Source: Zopfochytrium polystomum
Taxonomy: Eukaryota; Chytridiomycota; Chytridiomycetes; Chytridiales; Chytridiaceae
Length of the DNA stretch: 64,000 bases
Direction of reading: 5' to 3'
Assembly: GCA_025765615.1 (NCBI GenBank)
Contig: JAIVFJ010000325.1
Coordinates: 1 to 64,000, forward strand
Part shown: positions 1 through 9,291 of the stretch, piece after piece
Numbering within the stretch: position 1 is the first letter of the stretch
Layout of the letters: the number at the start of each line of letters is the position of its first letter
Translations under genes and position numbers: made by a program
Notes under the pieces: generated by a model
Databases searched by the model: none
Told to the model about the DNA's origin: nothing
Seen by the model: only the letters and a program-made list of their open reading frames with translations

Positions 1-1660
1 CTCTACGAGGCTTTGAATCTTCGCGGGGGTCGTGCTCGGTCAGCTTTGCCTCCGTATTCAAGGCTTCAAGAAGCTGATTCCAATGTAAAAAGAGTTAGTA
101 CGTAAACGAAACAAAGCAAGTCGGCAAGCGACTCAACCCCTCACCTCCGAAGTGGAATCGATGAGCTTCTTCATGACGCTCGCCGTGCCACTGCCAGCAG
201 TCGCGGCCGACTCTGGGACGGCGGTTTTAGCGAAGTCAAGCAGCTTGGCGGCATAACTCGTTCTTCCCTTGACACTCTCCCATACGGCGGCGGTAGTGCT
301 GGCTCCCGTACCCGCCTTTTCGAGCTCGTCGACCATCCCCATCACAATGTTCGCCGGCGCCGTCACTTTTGGCACTTCGCGGAGGAGCCTGTTCTCGTCG
401 ACTGCAGTCACCTCCAGCTGCGGCGCCGGGCCGGGCAGACCGCCCTGATTCGTGGCGGCATTTGCGGCAAAAGTGGCAAAGACGTTGGCGATGGCGTTGG
501 CGGCGACCTTTGTGCCGGAGCCGACAACGCTGGCGAAGCTGTTGACCATGCGGGGCAGAGTCTCGACGAGCGACGCGCCGATGGTCTCCCAGCCGCTGGG
601 CTGTTCGCGCGCCACCTGTTCAAACAGCGTTCGGGCCTTGTCTTGTTCGGCAGTTGTGGCTGCGATTTCGCTCTTGAGTCGCTCGACCTCCTGCTCGTGC
701 CATTTAAGAATCTCCTCGTGCACCTTGCGATCTTTTTCGCGTTCTTCCACTTGCTTCTGCAGCTTGTCGTTGCTTGCAGTCATGACTTCGGAGAGATCTA
801 TTTTTTTTTGAAATGGATATTCACAGGGTGTGAGAAAGAGAAAGTGCTCAGTGGTGTCATGAAAAGAGAGTCGTTTTCCGGCATGTGCTTACCGGCGATA
901 AAGTCCATGACACCGTCAAACATGTCCACGACTTCTTTGGTCTTGTTGGGATGGAGTTCGAAAGAAAGGAAAAACGGAGAACATTGATACAATCAGCACC
1001 GTCACCGGGAGCGTGGGTTGTATCACCGGTACTAAACTCCCTTACCTCAGCCACACAAGCAGCTGTCTGATCTGTAATCCTATCAACAAGGCCAGGCACG
1101 AGCTGTGATGTTTTATTAAAAATCGAGATGAGCGGCCAGCCTCATTACTCCAAGCAATACACACCTCTTTGATGTTCTGTGGGGTATCCTTTGCAATGAT
1201 CATGAGCATCTTGGCGACCATCGCGGGGATCACGGTGGGGCCAGTTCGCATCTGCAGTTTCGACATGTTCCTCTCCGCCGTGGTGAACGTCTTGTAGCAC
1301 ATGTTGACCACGGCGAGGAGGTTCGGGCGGAGCGTGGGGTACTTGACGAGGCGCGCGTTCTGCGAATTGTTGATGTGGCCGAACAAAAAAAAAAAAAATA
1401 AATAAATAAATGCTGATCCCGTCAACAGAGGCTTCTTCAGTCCAAACTCGCAACAAACTCACCGTCACATCGAGGACGACAATGCGCTTTGCGGCGAGCA
1501 GAATGATCATGCCCATGAACTGGATGGCGCGTGGGCACACGCAGAGCAGGTCCGTGTGGTTCTCTTTGGCCCACAGGTTGAGGACAACGTCGGCGGCGCG
1601 GTCGTCCCGCTTAGTGAGGGCGAGGATCTCATTCGATGCATGCGTGGACGGGGACGGCAA
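1..1660 (-). pseudogene. Gene A': decayed, 3'-truncated-by-window copy of the long helical protein A
   Basis: Minus-strand exons can be read at 1463-about 1660, 1165-1359, 1046-1102, 893-941, 145-797 and 73-1 (continuing off the window). They match the exons of the intact gene at 13011-15828 with the same phases and conserved GT/AG sites. Two defects are visible. No in-frame ATG precedes exon 1: the triplet nearest the expected start is TTG near 1660, and the upstream 100 bases on that strand have no ATG. In the last visible exon a run of five G on the plus strand (25-29) replaces the four C's of the intact copy, a 1-bp insertion that changes frame. A TATA-like ATAAAA-CCCACGCC stretch upstream matches the intact gene's promoter. 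Either a pseudogene or an allele with sequencing indels; the missing start favours decay. Confidence 0.75.
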
Positions 1661-1806
1661 TGTTGGACTGGATTTGATGGAGAGAAGTGGGCTTTTGGCG
1701 TGTGGTGGGAGGCGTGTGGGTCTTGAGAGGGTTGGCGTGGGTTTTTATGCGAAGATGGAGCGGACTGGCTTTTTGGGTGGATGGGCGGAGTCGGTGGAGA
1801 CAGGCA

Positions 1807-2003
<197 letters not shown>

Positions 2004-2004
<1 letters not shown>

Positions 2005-2631
2005 AGAGAGTATCCGAGCATAGAACAATAGATTGAGACTGAAAACGCGGTTTTAATTTTCCAAAATACTTATTACTCAAGTCGCTTTTCGAGAGCACAA
2101 TTGCAGTAAGTTTTTCTCCCCAGAAAGCAGGGCGTTGTTGGATTCCAAAAAAGTAATTTAGCAACGGGATGCACCAATCAGACGCCATCACACACGAAGA
2201 GACAACTCAAATCGCGGGGGTTCTGTCTAAGGTCCATCCGAGGCGGCCTCACCCGTCGCGGTCGGTGCCGCCAGACTAACCTTAACCCTTTTTTCTCCTT
2301 CTTTCTTTTATTTTATTTAATTTTTTTTGAGGGTGGTTCAAGTAAAATTTGAGATAAATTTAAAAACCATAAAAGAAATTTTTTTTGTCAGCCAATCAGC
2401 TGTTCGCGATACCTTATTAATAAAATGTAACCAAATAAATTAATTTTTCCTGGTGGCGAAGCAAGTGATTGGTTCGCGCCAGGACGCGCAGAAACCACGG
2501 ATTCTGTCTTGCGCTCTGTCGGACCCGGTCTCAAAGAGCATTATTCCACAAGAGTGACGCGAGGAGGTGAAAAAATGCCACACGGTTTATTACAATTGTT
2601 TACACATGATGGAGACAAGTAGTTGGCGCGT

Positions 2632-2664
<33 letters not shown>

Positions 2665-2691
2665 GATACGCTCGCCGACCCGGTCCCCGCG
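2004..2691. promoter_or_regulatory. Shared divergent promoter region between A' and B
   Basis: No gene seen. The stretch is AT-rich from about 2280 to 2450, holds a CCAAT-type motif (GCCAATCAG near 2392) and ends in a (CA)n tract at about 2632-2663, just before the ATG of gene B at 2692. The mirror-image region is 12173-13010. Promoter function is inferred from the divergent gene arrangement. Confidence 0.5.
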
Positions 2692-3338
2692 ATGCTGCGT
2701 ACGCACTGGTTCGAGCAAGCGCGCGACGGCAAGGTCCCGACCCACGCCCTCCGCGTGCCGACTGCCGGCTCCGACACGCTCTACGTCGCGCGCGGCAAGG
2801 TCGACAGCGGCGGCAGCGGTAGCGGCGGCACCGTCGTCCTCGGCAAGGTGCACCCGGAGCACGGCTGCGCGTACTTTCCGCACAAAGGCCGCGAGATGCG
2901 CATGACAGTGTACGACGTGCTATGCGTGCGCCTGGACGCTGCGGTGGCGCAATGGAAGCCCGCCGCGGAATACGCGGACTGGACCCCAGGCGGAGGCGGT
3001 GGCGGTGGCGACACGCTGGTCGTGTGCGACTGCGACGAGAATCGGCACGGTCCCACCGACGGCAGCGGCCGAAAAAGCGGCGCTCTGGTCGTCGCATCCG
3101 CGTTCGTCGCAGGAAACCGCATCCCTGGTTGCTGGCGCCAACCGGCTGCTGGCGGCGACGGCATGGGGTCGTTCCCGTACGGGGGAAGGGCGCACCTGCG
3201 GCAGAAGGAGTTCTGCGAGGTATTGGTGATTTCTCCCATTCTGCAGGTGAGACGCGTGCCCCAATCAAGTGTTCCCACAGAGTGGACACTGACCCACTTC
3301 GCCCTCCTACAATCGACACACGCACACGCACGCACACA

Positions 3339-3370
<32 letters not shown>

Positions 3371-5010
3371 GTGCGGTACCGTTTGGTTTCAAGAAGCCAG
3401 CAACGGCTCAGTGCCAGACTACGCGTTCCAAATACCTGTAGGTCGCGGCGACGAGGTACAGTATGTCGCGCTTGCAAGCCTCAAAAATACGCAAGCCTTT
3501 GGCGCTGTCGTGCCGGCGGAGCGGACCGGGATCTTCCCTCTGCACGGCGAGCAGCGGGAGGCGACATACGAGGTGCTCTGCGCAACGCCGGCGACGCGGC
3601 TGACGTGGGAGCCGTCAGCGAGGTGGGCGCGGGCGACATCGCGCGGCGACGGCGCGCGGCTGGTGGTGGCGGAGGCGGCGGGGATCGTCGTCGCGTCGCG
3701 GGTGTACGGCGACGGGCGGCGGCTGCTGGGCAAGTGGCACCACCCGATGTTTTCTGACGGCGGGGCTCGGTTCGTGCGGGACGGCGACGAGGTATGCGAG
3801 AGAGACGGCGTCGAGGTGCTGGTGGTGTCGCCGGCGCTACCGGTGTACGCGTCCGAGGTGCGGGCGGAGCTTGCCGCTTTCTCCGAGGGGGTGCTGGCGA
3901 TCGCGAGGCTTGCCGGCCGGCTGGCGGCGGCCGGCAACAAGAACGACCTGCGGGCTGTCATGGATGCAGTTAAGCAGGCGGTCGACGCGGTGGCGGTGCG
4001 GGTGCAGGCGTTCACTGAGCGGTTGGAGAAACTTGCGGAGGCGGTTGGAACGGACAGTGAGTCCATTGTGGCAGCTCAAGACGTGCTGCGGCGGGTCAAG
4101 GAGCGCAAGGCCGCGGAGTTGAAGGCGCAGCGGGAAGCGGCGGCCGCGCAGCGGAAAACGCTCGAAAAGCATAGGGCGATGCAGGCAGAAGCGTGGAAGA
4201 AGCTGCGGGAGAGCCAACGGCTGCGGGCTGGGGAGGATTGCAAGAACCGCAACCTACCGATCGGAGTCGGAACAATTTTTGGACCTGTAGGGCTCGTTGC
4301 ATTCGGGTCAATTTTTGGTCCAGTAGGGCTCGCTGTCTGTGTGGGCATTGGGCTATGTGTGCATCGACAGGACGTCGAAGACGAGGCCAATAAGTGGACG
4401 AAGGTGATTGAGAGCATGGCGCAGTCGCTCAAGTGCACCGAGCGCGAAATCGAAGCACTACAGCTAGACCTTGCGGCCGCCGAAGCCAGCATGCGTAAGC
4501 TGGAGACTGAGCTTTGCCATTTCCAGTCTTCGGGAGAAGAGCTGCAAACAATACTCGCCATTTACTTCGACGTGATAACTCAGATACGGGACGATGAGCG
4601 CCAGATGCAGGAGTTGACAGAAAGGACGAGGGTATGAAGCGGTTCGCGCAACAAAAAGGATTGCTTTCGCTGCTTGAATCTTGCTAAACCACTATTTCCA
4701 GGTGTGGCAATCAGTTTACGATGCCAATGCATTTGCGACTGTACACGCAGTGCTCGATTGCGTCAAGGCAACCATCACCACGGCTCAAGAGCGTAGGCTG
4801 GTGGAGTTCGAATTTCCCAAACTAATCGAGGAAGTGACGACAGCGCAGCTCGCGTGGGAAGGTGCAGAGCGGGCCAGCACATTCGAATCGAAAGACAACA
4901 TTGGTACAGATCATTCTCCTTCATCGCCGTCGATGCAATTTCTTCTCCCTTGTTTCATAGTTCCTGTGTCACTCTGCCTTGCATTCATTTTCCTGGTTTC
5001 GTTGCGTTAA
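2692..5010 (+). CDS. Gene B: DM9-repeat (DUF3421) lectin-like protein with a long helical, hydrophobic-hairpin domain
   Basis: Three exons fit by phase: 2692-3246, 3372-4631 and 4702-5010, giving about 707 residues. Exon 1 and the first part of exon 2 each encode a pair of DM9 repeats; recognisable pieces are THWFEQARDGKVP, LGKVHPEHGCAYFPH, YDVLC, then VWFQEASNGSVPDYA and GIFPLHGEQ. DM9 proteins of animals bind mannose. The rest (from about residue 315) is predicted helical and charged, broken at about residues 484-512 by a hydrophobic Gly-rich stretch (IFGPVGL, twice), and followed by a second heptad-rich helix. The general shape (long helices round a hydrophobic head) recalls alpha-helical pore-forming proteins such as the HBL/ClyA group; this is shape only, not shown homology. 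The last 24 or so residues are a hydrophobic tail absent from B'. Intron 1 ends in a (CA)n tract. Confidence 0.8.
3322..3371 (+). repeat. (CA)n tract forming the 3' end of an intron
   Basis: A CA/CACG repeat runs directly into the CAG acceptor at 3369-3371 in gene B. The same layout occurs at the acceptor of B' exon 3 (about 10838-10862, minus strand) and of the LRR gene exon at 33942 (minus strand). Confidence 0.85.
4273..4344 (+). repeat. 36-bp in-frame tandem duplication in the hydrophobic segment of B
   Basis: Two 36-bp units, each starting CAATTTTTGG and containing AGTAGGGCTCG or TGTAGGGCTCG, follow each other without a gap. They double the IFGPVGL motif and lengthen the hydrophobic stretch by 12 residues. 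B' has one copy (GSIFGPIGLAVGAGIGLG). Confidence 0.9.
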
Positions 5011-5379
5011 CAACGAAACAGCCATATGATAACAAAAAATGGCTCTGCTGCAATGGGGATTTCATTCAAAAGTCTTGCATAATTTTTGCCCTCAGTTAGA
5101 GGGTTTGACCACTGAGGCTGGAATCCGCATTGTTATGACGTTTAACTTCGCAAAAAATTCTCTATTTTATAATTTTCGAGACCGGAGAAGTAAAATCACC
5201 TCGTAGCCAAGGTCAATAGTTAACTCTCTCGTTTTGAGGATTGACCGAGCTAAACCGGGATACCTGCGATTACGGTTAAAGGGTATTGAGGTCTGGCCGG
5301 TTATGGTTCGGTTACAGTTGAGGTTCTGGTGTGCCGGTTCGGATACAGTTAAATAACCTGCAAATACATAAAGTTCAAT
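5011..5379. other. AT-rich intergenic stretch, no gene seen
   Basis: Composition drops sharply in GC compared with the flanking arms. It adjoins the maturase fossil and may belong to the same insertion, but I recognise nothing in it. Confidence 0.4.
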
Positions 5380-5865
5380 AGACCTCGTACTTTAGAATTG
5401 TAAAACGAGATAATGTCAAATACCTCCATTGGTAACCAAATATTTAGCAGCCGTAGCTAAATAGGAACCATTCTGATTACGCTGAACAAATCCACTCAAT
5501 TTATTCAATATTATGTCAAGAGGAGCAACATGAAGACAATTTAGGATTCGGACCGAATATCTTGGGTTCCGTTATTGACCCGTCTTATTGCAAGGGCGTA
5601 TGTGTAGCTCTTAGAGCTCTACATCTTGCTCCGAGGAACATCAAAGGTTTACGAAAATTCTGTAAACTAAGTTTACTCCATATTCTGAGCCAATCCAGTG
5701 ATCAACATCAAAGATGTTTTAACCCGATGAGCCAAAGGCTTAGCTTGAGAAAAGAACCACCAATTAGAATATTAAAATCATCAGCATAACGCAAATACAG
5801 CATTTTCCGATAATTAGGGTCCAGTGCAACTCTATTTGATTTACAGGTGTTGATACTCGCGCTGT
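5380..5865 (-). pseudogene. Fossil of a mitochondrial-type group II intron reverse transcriptase/maturase
   Basis: On the minus strand the RT active-site block is readable: ALDPNYRKMLYLRYADDF, with the YADD catalytic motif preceded by the DPN-YR block typical of organellar group II intron proteins. After a frame change near 5735 the sequence continues AKPLAHRVKTSL, the usual next helix. Further on, about 5400-5570, another frame reads HVAPLDIILNKLSGFVQRN and GSYLATAAKYLV, which resembles the maturase X/thumb domain (AP-x-x-x-I-x-x-L ... GF-x-x-x). Stops and frame changes show it is dead. AT-rich codon use (TTA, AAT, ATT) contrasts with the GC-rich neighbours and points to an organellar origin (a NUMT). 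Confidence 0.75.
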
Positions 5866-6805
5866 CAAACATTGAGGAAAAAAGAAAAACGCAAAGCTGC
5901 AGAAGAGAAAGAGACTTGGAAAGCAGAAGCAAAAGAGTAATTGGAGAGACTACTGTGGAGTGTGTGACGATGTAGGAGGCGGAGTTGTCAGCAAAGTTGC
6001 CTGAGGACTGCTGTTTCGCTGATGAAGGCTGTTGCGGGGAGAAGGTCTGTGAAGTGAAGGGGATATTGACAGAAGGCGTTATGACTTGGAGGTGAGAAAC
6101 GGGATGATCTGCTGCCTCATTGCTGGCAGAACCAGAGTGGCCACAGGTCCAGATCAACGTGGGGGGAGGTCCAACACGTAACACGTAACGAGAGGGCATG
6201 TCTGACGAGGGCGCAAAGCGAGGCAAGGGGTGAGTGTAGGAGAGAATGGTAGGGGATGAGGAGGGATAATTGGGCGGTGCAGGGTGGGGGCCAAGGGTAT
6301 AGGGAAAAGGAGGCAATGGGGTTGGGGGGTTGAGAGAAGAGATGGTTGTATGTGGTGATGACAGAAATGTTGTCAAGTTGGATGGTGATGGGGTGGGGAG
6401 TTGGGCTTGCTCAATGCAGTCCGGGAAGGTGTTGGCGGCGGCCATCTCATTCATCTCGCCCGTGCTCTTCGCCATATTGTGGCGAGCACCATCAAGGCCG
6501 TCGGCGACAGGAACTAGGACTGAGGGTGAGTTGAGTGCGTGCGTCAGGAAGGGGTGCTGCGACAGCATCCGCAGAATGCTTTGACCGAACAATGCCACGC
6601 TGTGCAGCCGCCACCACTGCCACAGCACCAAGCCCGAAGGTTGAGTGGTGGCGGCCATGATCGACTTAAACCCAACAAGACCATCCAACCAAACCTGGAG
6701 CAAATTTGCAGAGTGGACAGAGGCTGCCGCAACGGCTTTTATTTTAGCTCTGTGCTCATATTTTAAGGTTAATTTTTGCATCGCCCTGCGGCTCGGCGGT
6801 GGCAC
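5866..6805 (-). other. Open Pro/Ser-rich frame of doubtful coding status
   Basis: A long minus-strand open frame starts at an ATG at 6805, 24 bases beyond the stop of the F-box-like gene, and runs into the maturase fossil. It has a segment LWQWWRLHSVALFG and a long Pro/Ser/Thr-rich part but no domain I recognise. It could be a fragment of a real gene joined by chance to the fossil, or non-coding sequence. Confidence 0.25.
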
Positions 6806-6828
6806 AATTTGGACCCCTCCCCATTACG

Positions 6829-8617
6829 TTAATCAGCCAGTTCCTCCACGTCCAACTCCCACTCCGGCGACCGCCACACCCACAGCGAAAGCCTCGACTT
6901 CATTTTCGAGACGTCCACGACCCCGACGATCCCGACCTCGAGCAGCACCCCGCGAAAAAAGTCCTCGCCGTCGTCGTCCGCCCACACCCAGCGCGCGTCG
7001 GCGATCTCCCCCGTGCGCACCACCACGCTCCCGGACAGCGTGAACGCGCCCATACCGACGACGCGCCCCTCGGCGACGAGGTAGCGCTCGAAGGGCGGCG
7101 ACGGGTCGGCCTCGTTGCGCGGGCGGAAGCGCAGCCGCAGGGAGGCGGGGTGCAGCGCGAGCGCGCCGACCCAGGGTGGCCCATCGTCGAGCGCCGCCGC
7201 CGCTGCCTCCGCCGCGGCAATGGCGGCGGGGACGTGGGCGAGCGGGGAGGCGCTCGGCGGCGGCGGCTCCGGCGATGACGACACGGGTACCCTCCGTGAC
7301 CGCGGTGGAGGTGGGAGTCGGGGCCCTGCGGCCGCCGCAGCGTCCGCCATGAGCGCGGCGGTGTGCACTGCGTGGCGCGCCCTGAATAGGCACAGCCGCT
7401 CGTGGGTCACCGACGCCGCCGCTGACGGCGTCGCGTCGCGCGAGGCGCAGTCGATTCGGCAAAGGAACGGTGACCGGCCGACCGCCTCGAACAACCGGTC
7501 CGGGAAAGCTTGGCTCAGCCCCGAAGGAGGCTCGACGCCTGAAGGTGATGCGCCGGTTATTTTCAGGGGGCGGGGGGAGAGTTGGCGGTATTCATACGCA
7601 GATAAGAACAACGGAGAAAAAAAAAAAAAAAAAAGAACACAAGGGCGCAGAAAAAATACCGTGTAGCACCAAGTATTCCACGGTCTGGACAAGGTCAAGG
7701 TACGCTGGTGTCGAGAAGACGACGCCCAGCAGTCCCGGCTTACCCGCAAACCACTCGTGCACAGCCAGCAAGTACGCGAGCATGTCGACCGACTCCAGAA
7801 ACCGCTTGTTCTTCTTCCCTGCGTTGCATGGTTTCGATCGAAATGCCATATTAGGAGAAGCAACAAAAAAAAAAAAAAAAAAAAAAAAAAAACACGCACC
7901 ACTCGAGCAAGCTAGCTGGGCAACGGTAGCGAGGGCCTCCGCGACGTCGCTGGGCAGGTTGGCGTTGCTTGGCAGACCATCGTAGCGGATGGAGAGGACG
8001 TACGGCGGCGGTGGTGGCGGCGGCGGGAGGCGAGACGGGTTGGTGGCATAAGCGCAGATGAGGAACGCCGCCCGGCACCGCTGCAGCACTGTAATGCGGT
8101 CGGCTGGCGCCCGTGCCGCCGCACCGCGTGGACCAAACGAGTCGCCGTTATCGCCGTCGCGGTCGTCGTCGTCGAACCAGAGGCGCCGCACGCGGCGCCA
8201 CACGACCGCGGCGGTGGCTTGCATGGTGGTGATGTTGTTGTGGTGGTGGTGGTGGTAGTTGTCGAGTGTGTCGTCGGCGAGAAGAGCGCTGTGAAGCGCT
8301 TTGCAGGACGAGCCGAGGCGCAGAAGGGCGTCCAGCGCCACGAAGGGCGCCGCTGCCGCCAGCGGACGCGGTCGTCGGGCTGCTGTTGCTGTTGCTGCGC
8401 CGGCTGTATCGGTGACGGTTGGCGGCAAGGAGGCGATCCAATCGACAATCAGAAGCAGGATGTCGGGGACGAGGAGGAAGCGCGGAGGCAGTTGCTGCTG
8501 CGGCCGAAGGAGGGTTATAAGTGGCTGCTGCTCTTGCTGCTGCTGCTGCTGTCGGTGTGGTTGTTGTTGCTGCCGCAGTGCCGCGGGCGAGGCAGCGGTT
8601 GCGGACGAAGGCGGCAT
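6829..8617 (-). CDS. F-box-like protein with low-complexity N-terminus
   Basis: Three exons fit by phase: 7900-8617, 7660-7818 and 6829-7538, total 528 residues. The start is an ATG followed by Gln-rich sequence. Residues about 45-105 (LLVPDILLLIVDWIASLP ... LRLGSSCKALHSALL) look like a divergent F-box, which would recruit a Skp1-type ubiquitin ligase. No substrate-binding repeat is recognisable in the C-terminal half. Poly-His, poly-Pro and poly-Ala runs suggest slipping trinucleotides. Intron 1 (7819-7899, 81 bp) contains a long poly-T on this strand, has no stop and is a multiple of three, so retention would insert a poly-Phe run. It sits alone in the spacer between the two duplicated arms. 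F-box assignment is moderate; the exon model is good. Confidence 0.65.
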
Positions 8618-9230
8618 AGTTGACTGATCCAGCTCTTGCCTTGCCTTGTCATTTAGACAATCGGCGGGAATGATTAATGCAACCCCGCGCTATCCTACGC
8701 CCTCATCGCTCGCTGCGCTGTATCTGCGGTGCGGGGGTTTACCATTGGTAGAGGGGGAAGAGTAGTGACGGAGCAAGCTGTTGAGAATTGGAGGGAACTG
8801 CACACGAGAATGAGATGAAGATTCTCCCACTTATATTGAGGAAGGATGACGAGAGAGAGACATTTGGGGACGGCAACGAGGAAGGAGGGCGGCGTCACAA
8901 ACCTGCACACGAGAATGAGATGAAGATTCTCCCACACCGTGTGTGACTTGGAAATCAGCATAAAAGAGAAAGAAGAGAATGGGCAAACACGTGAGAGTAA
9001 AGGAGCAGAGAAAAAGGTCTAACGTCTAAAAGTCAACACAAGCAGCACCGGACTGCATTGGGCAAACTACATCGCGTGGTCCCGGAGACCACGCCGTCGG
9101 TCCTTTTTTTTCAGCGTCACCTACCAGCCCCATCTCCGCCCGCCACTCGTCAGGATTGCAGCTTTCAAGATCTTATTCGCTTAAAGTTTCACGACCCCCG
9201 TTCGGTTGTGTGGAGGGGAACAGCGATGAA
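8618..9230. other. Intergenic, with one direct repeat; no gene seen
   Basis: Between the F-box-like gene and the 3' flank of B'. Apart from the 33-bp direct repeat noted separately I see no coding signal. The last 60 bases before 9292 match the 3' coding/flanking sequence of gene B. Confidence 0.5.
8798..8935. repeat. 33-bp direct repeat (two copies)
   Basis: Identical 33-bp units starting CTGCACACGAGAATGAGATG lie at 8798-8830 and 8903-8935, separated by 72 bp of GA-rich sequence. Each unit contains GAGAATG ... GATTCTC, a weak inverted repeat. Confidence 0.9.
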
Positions 9231-9291
9231 GGCGAGAGCAAAAGAAAATACAGAGGAGAAATTGCATTTGATAACGATGAAAGCACACGCT

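Noticed and set aside
5708..6805. One 365-codon gene ending in the YADD block
   Set aside because: The RT part joins a compositionally different Pro/Ser-rich frame and later RT blocks are in other frames, so this is a chance fusion, not a gene.
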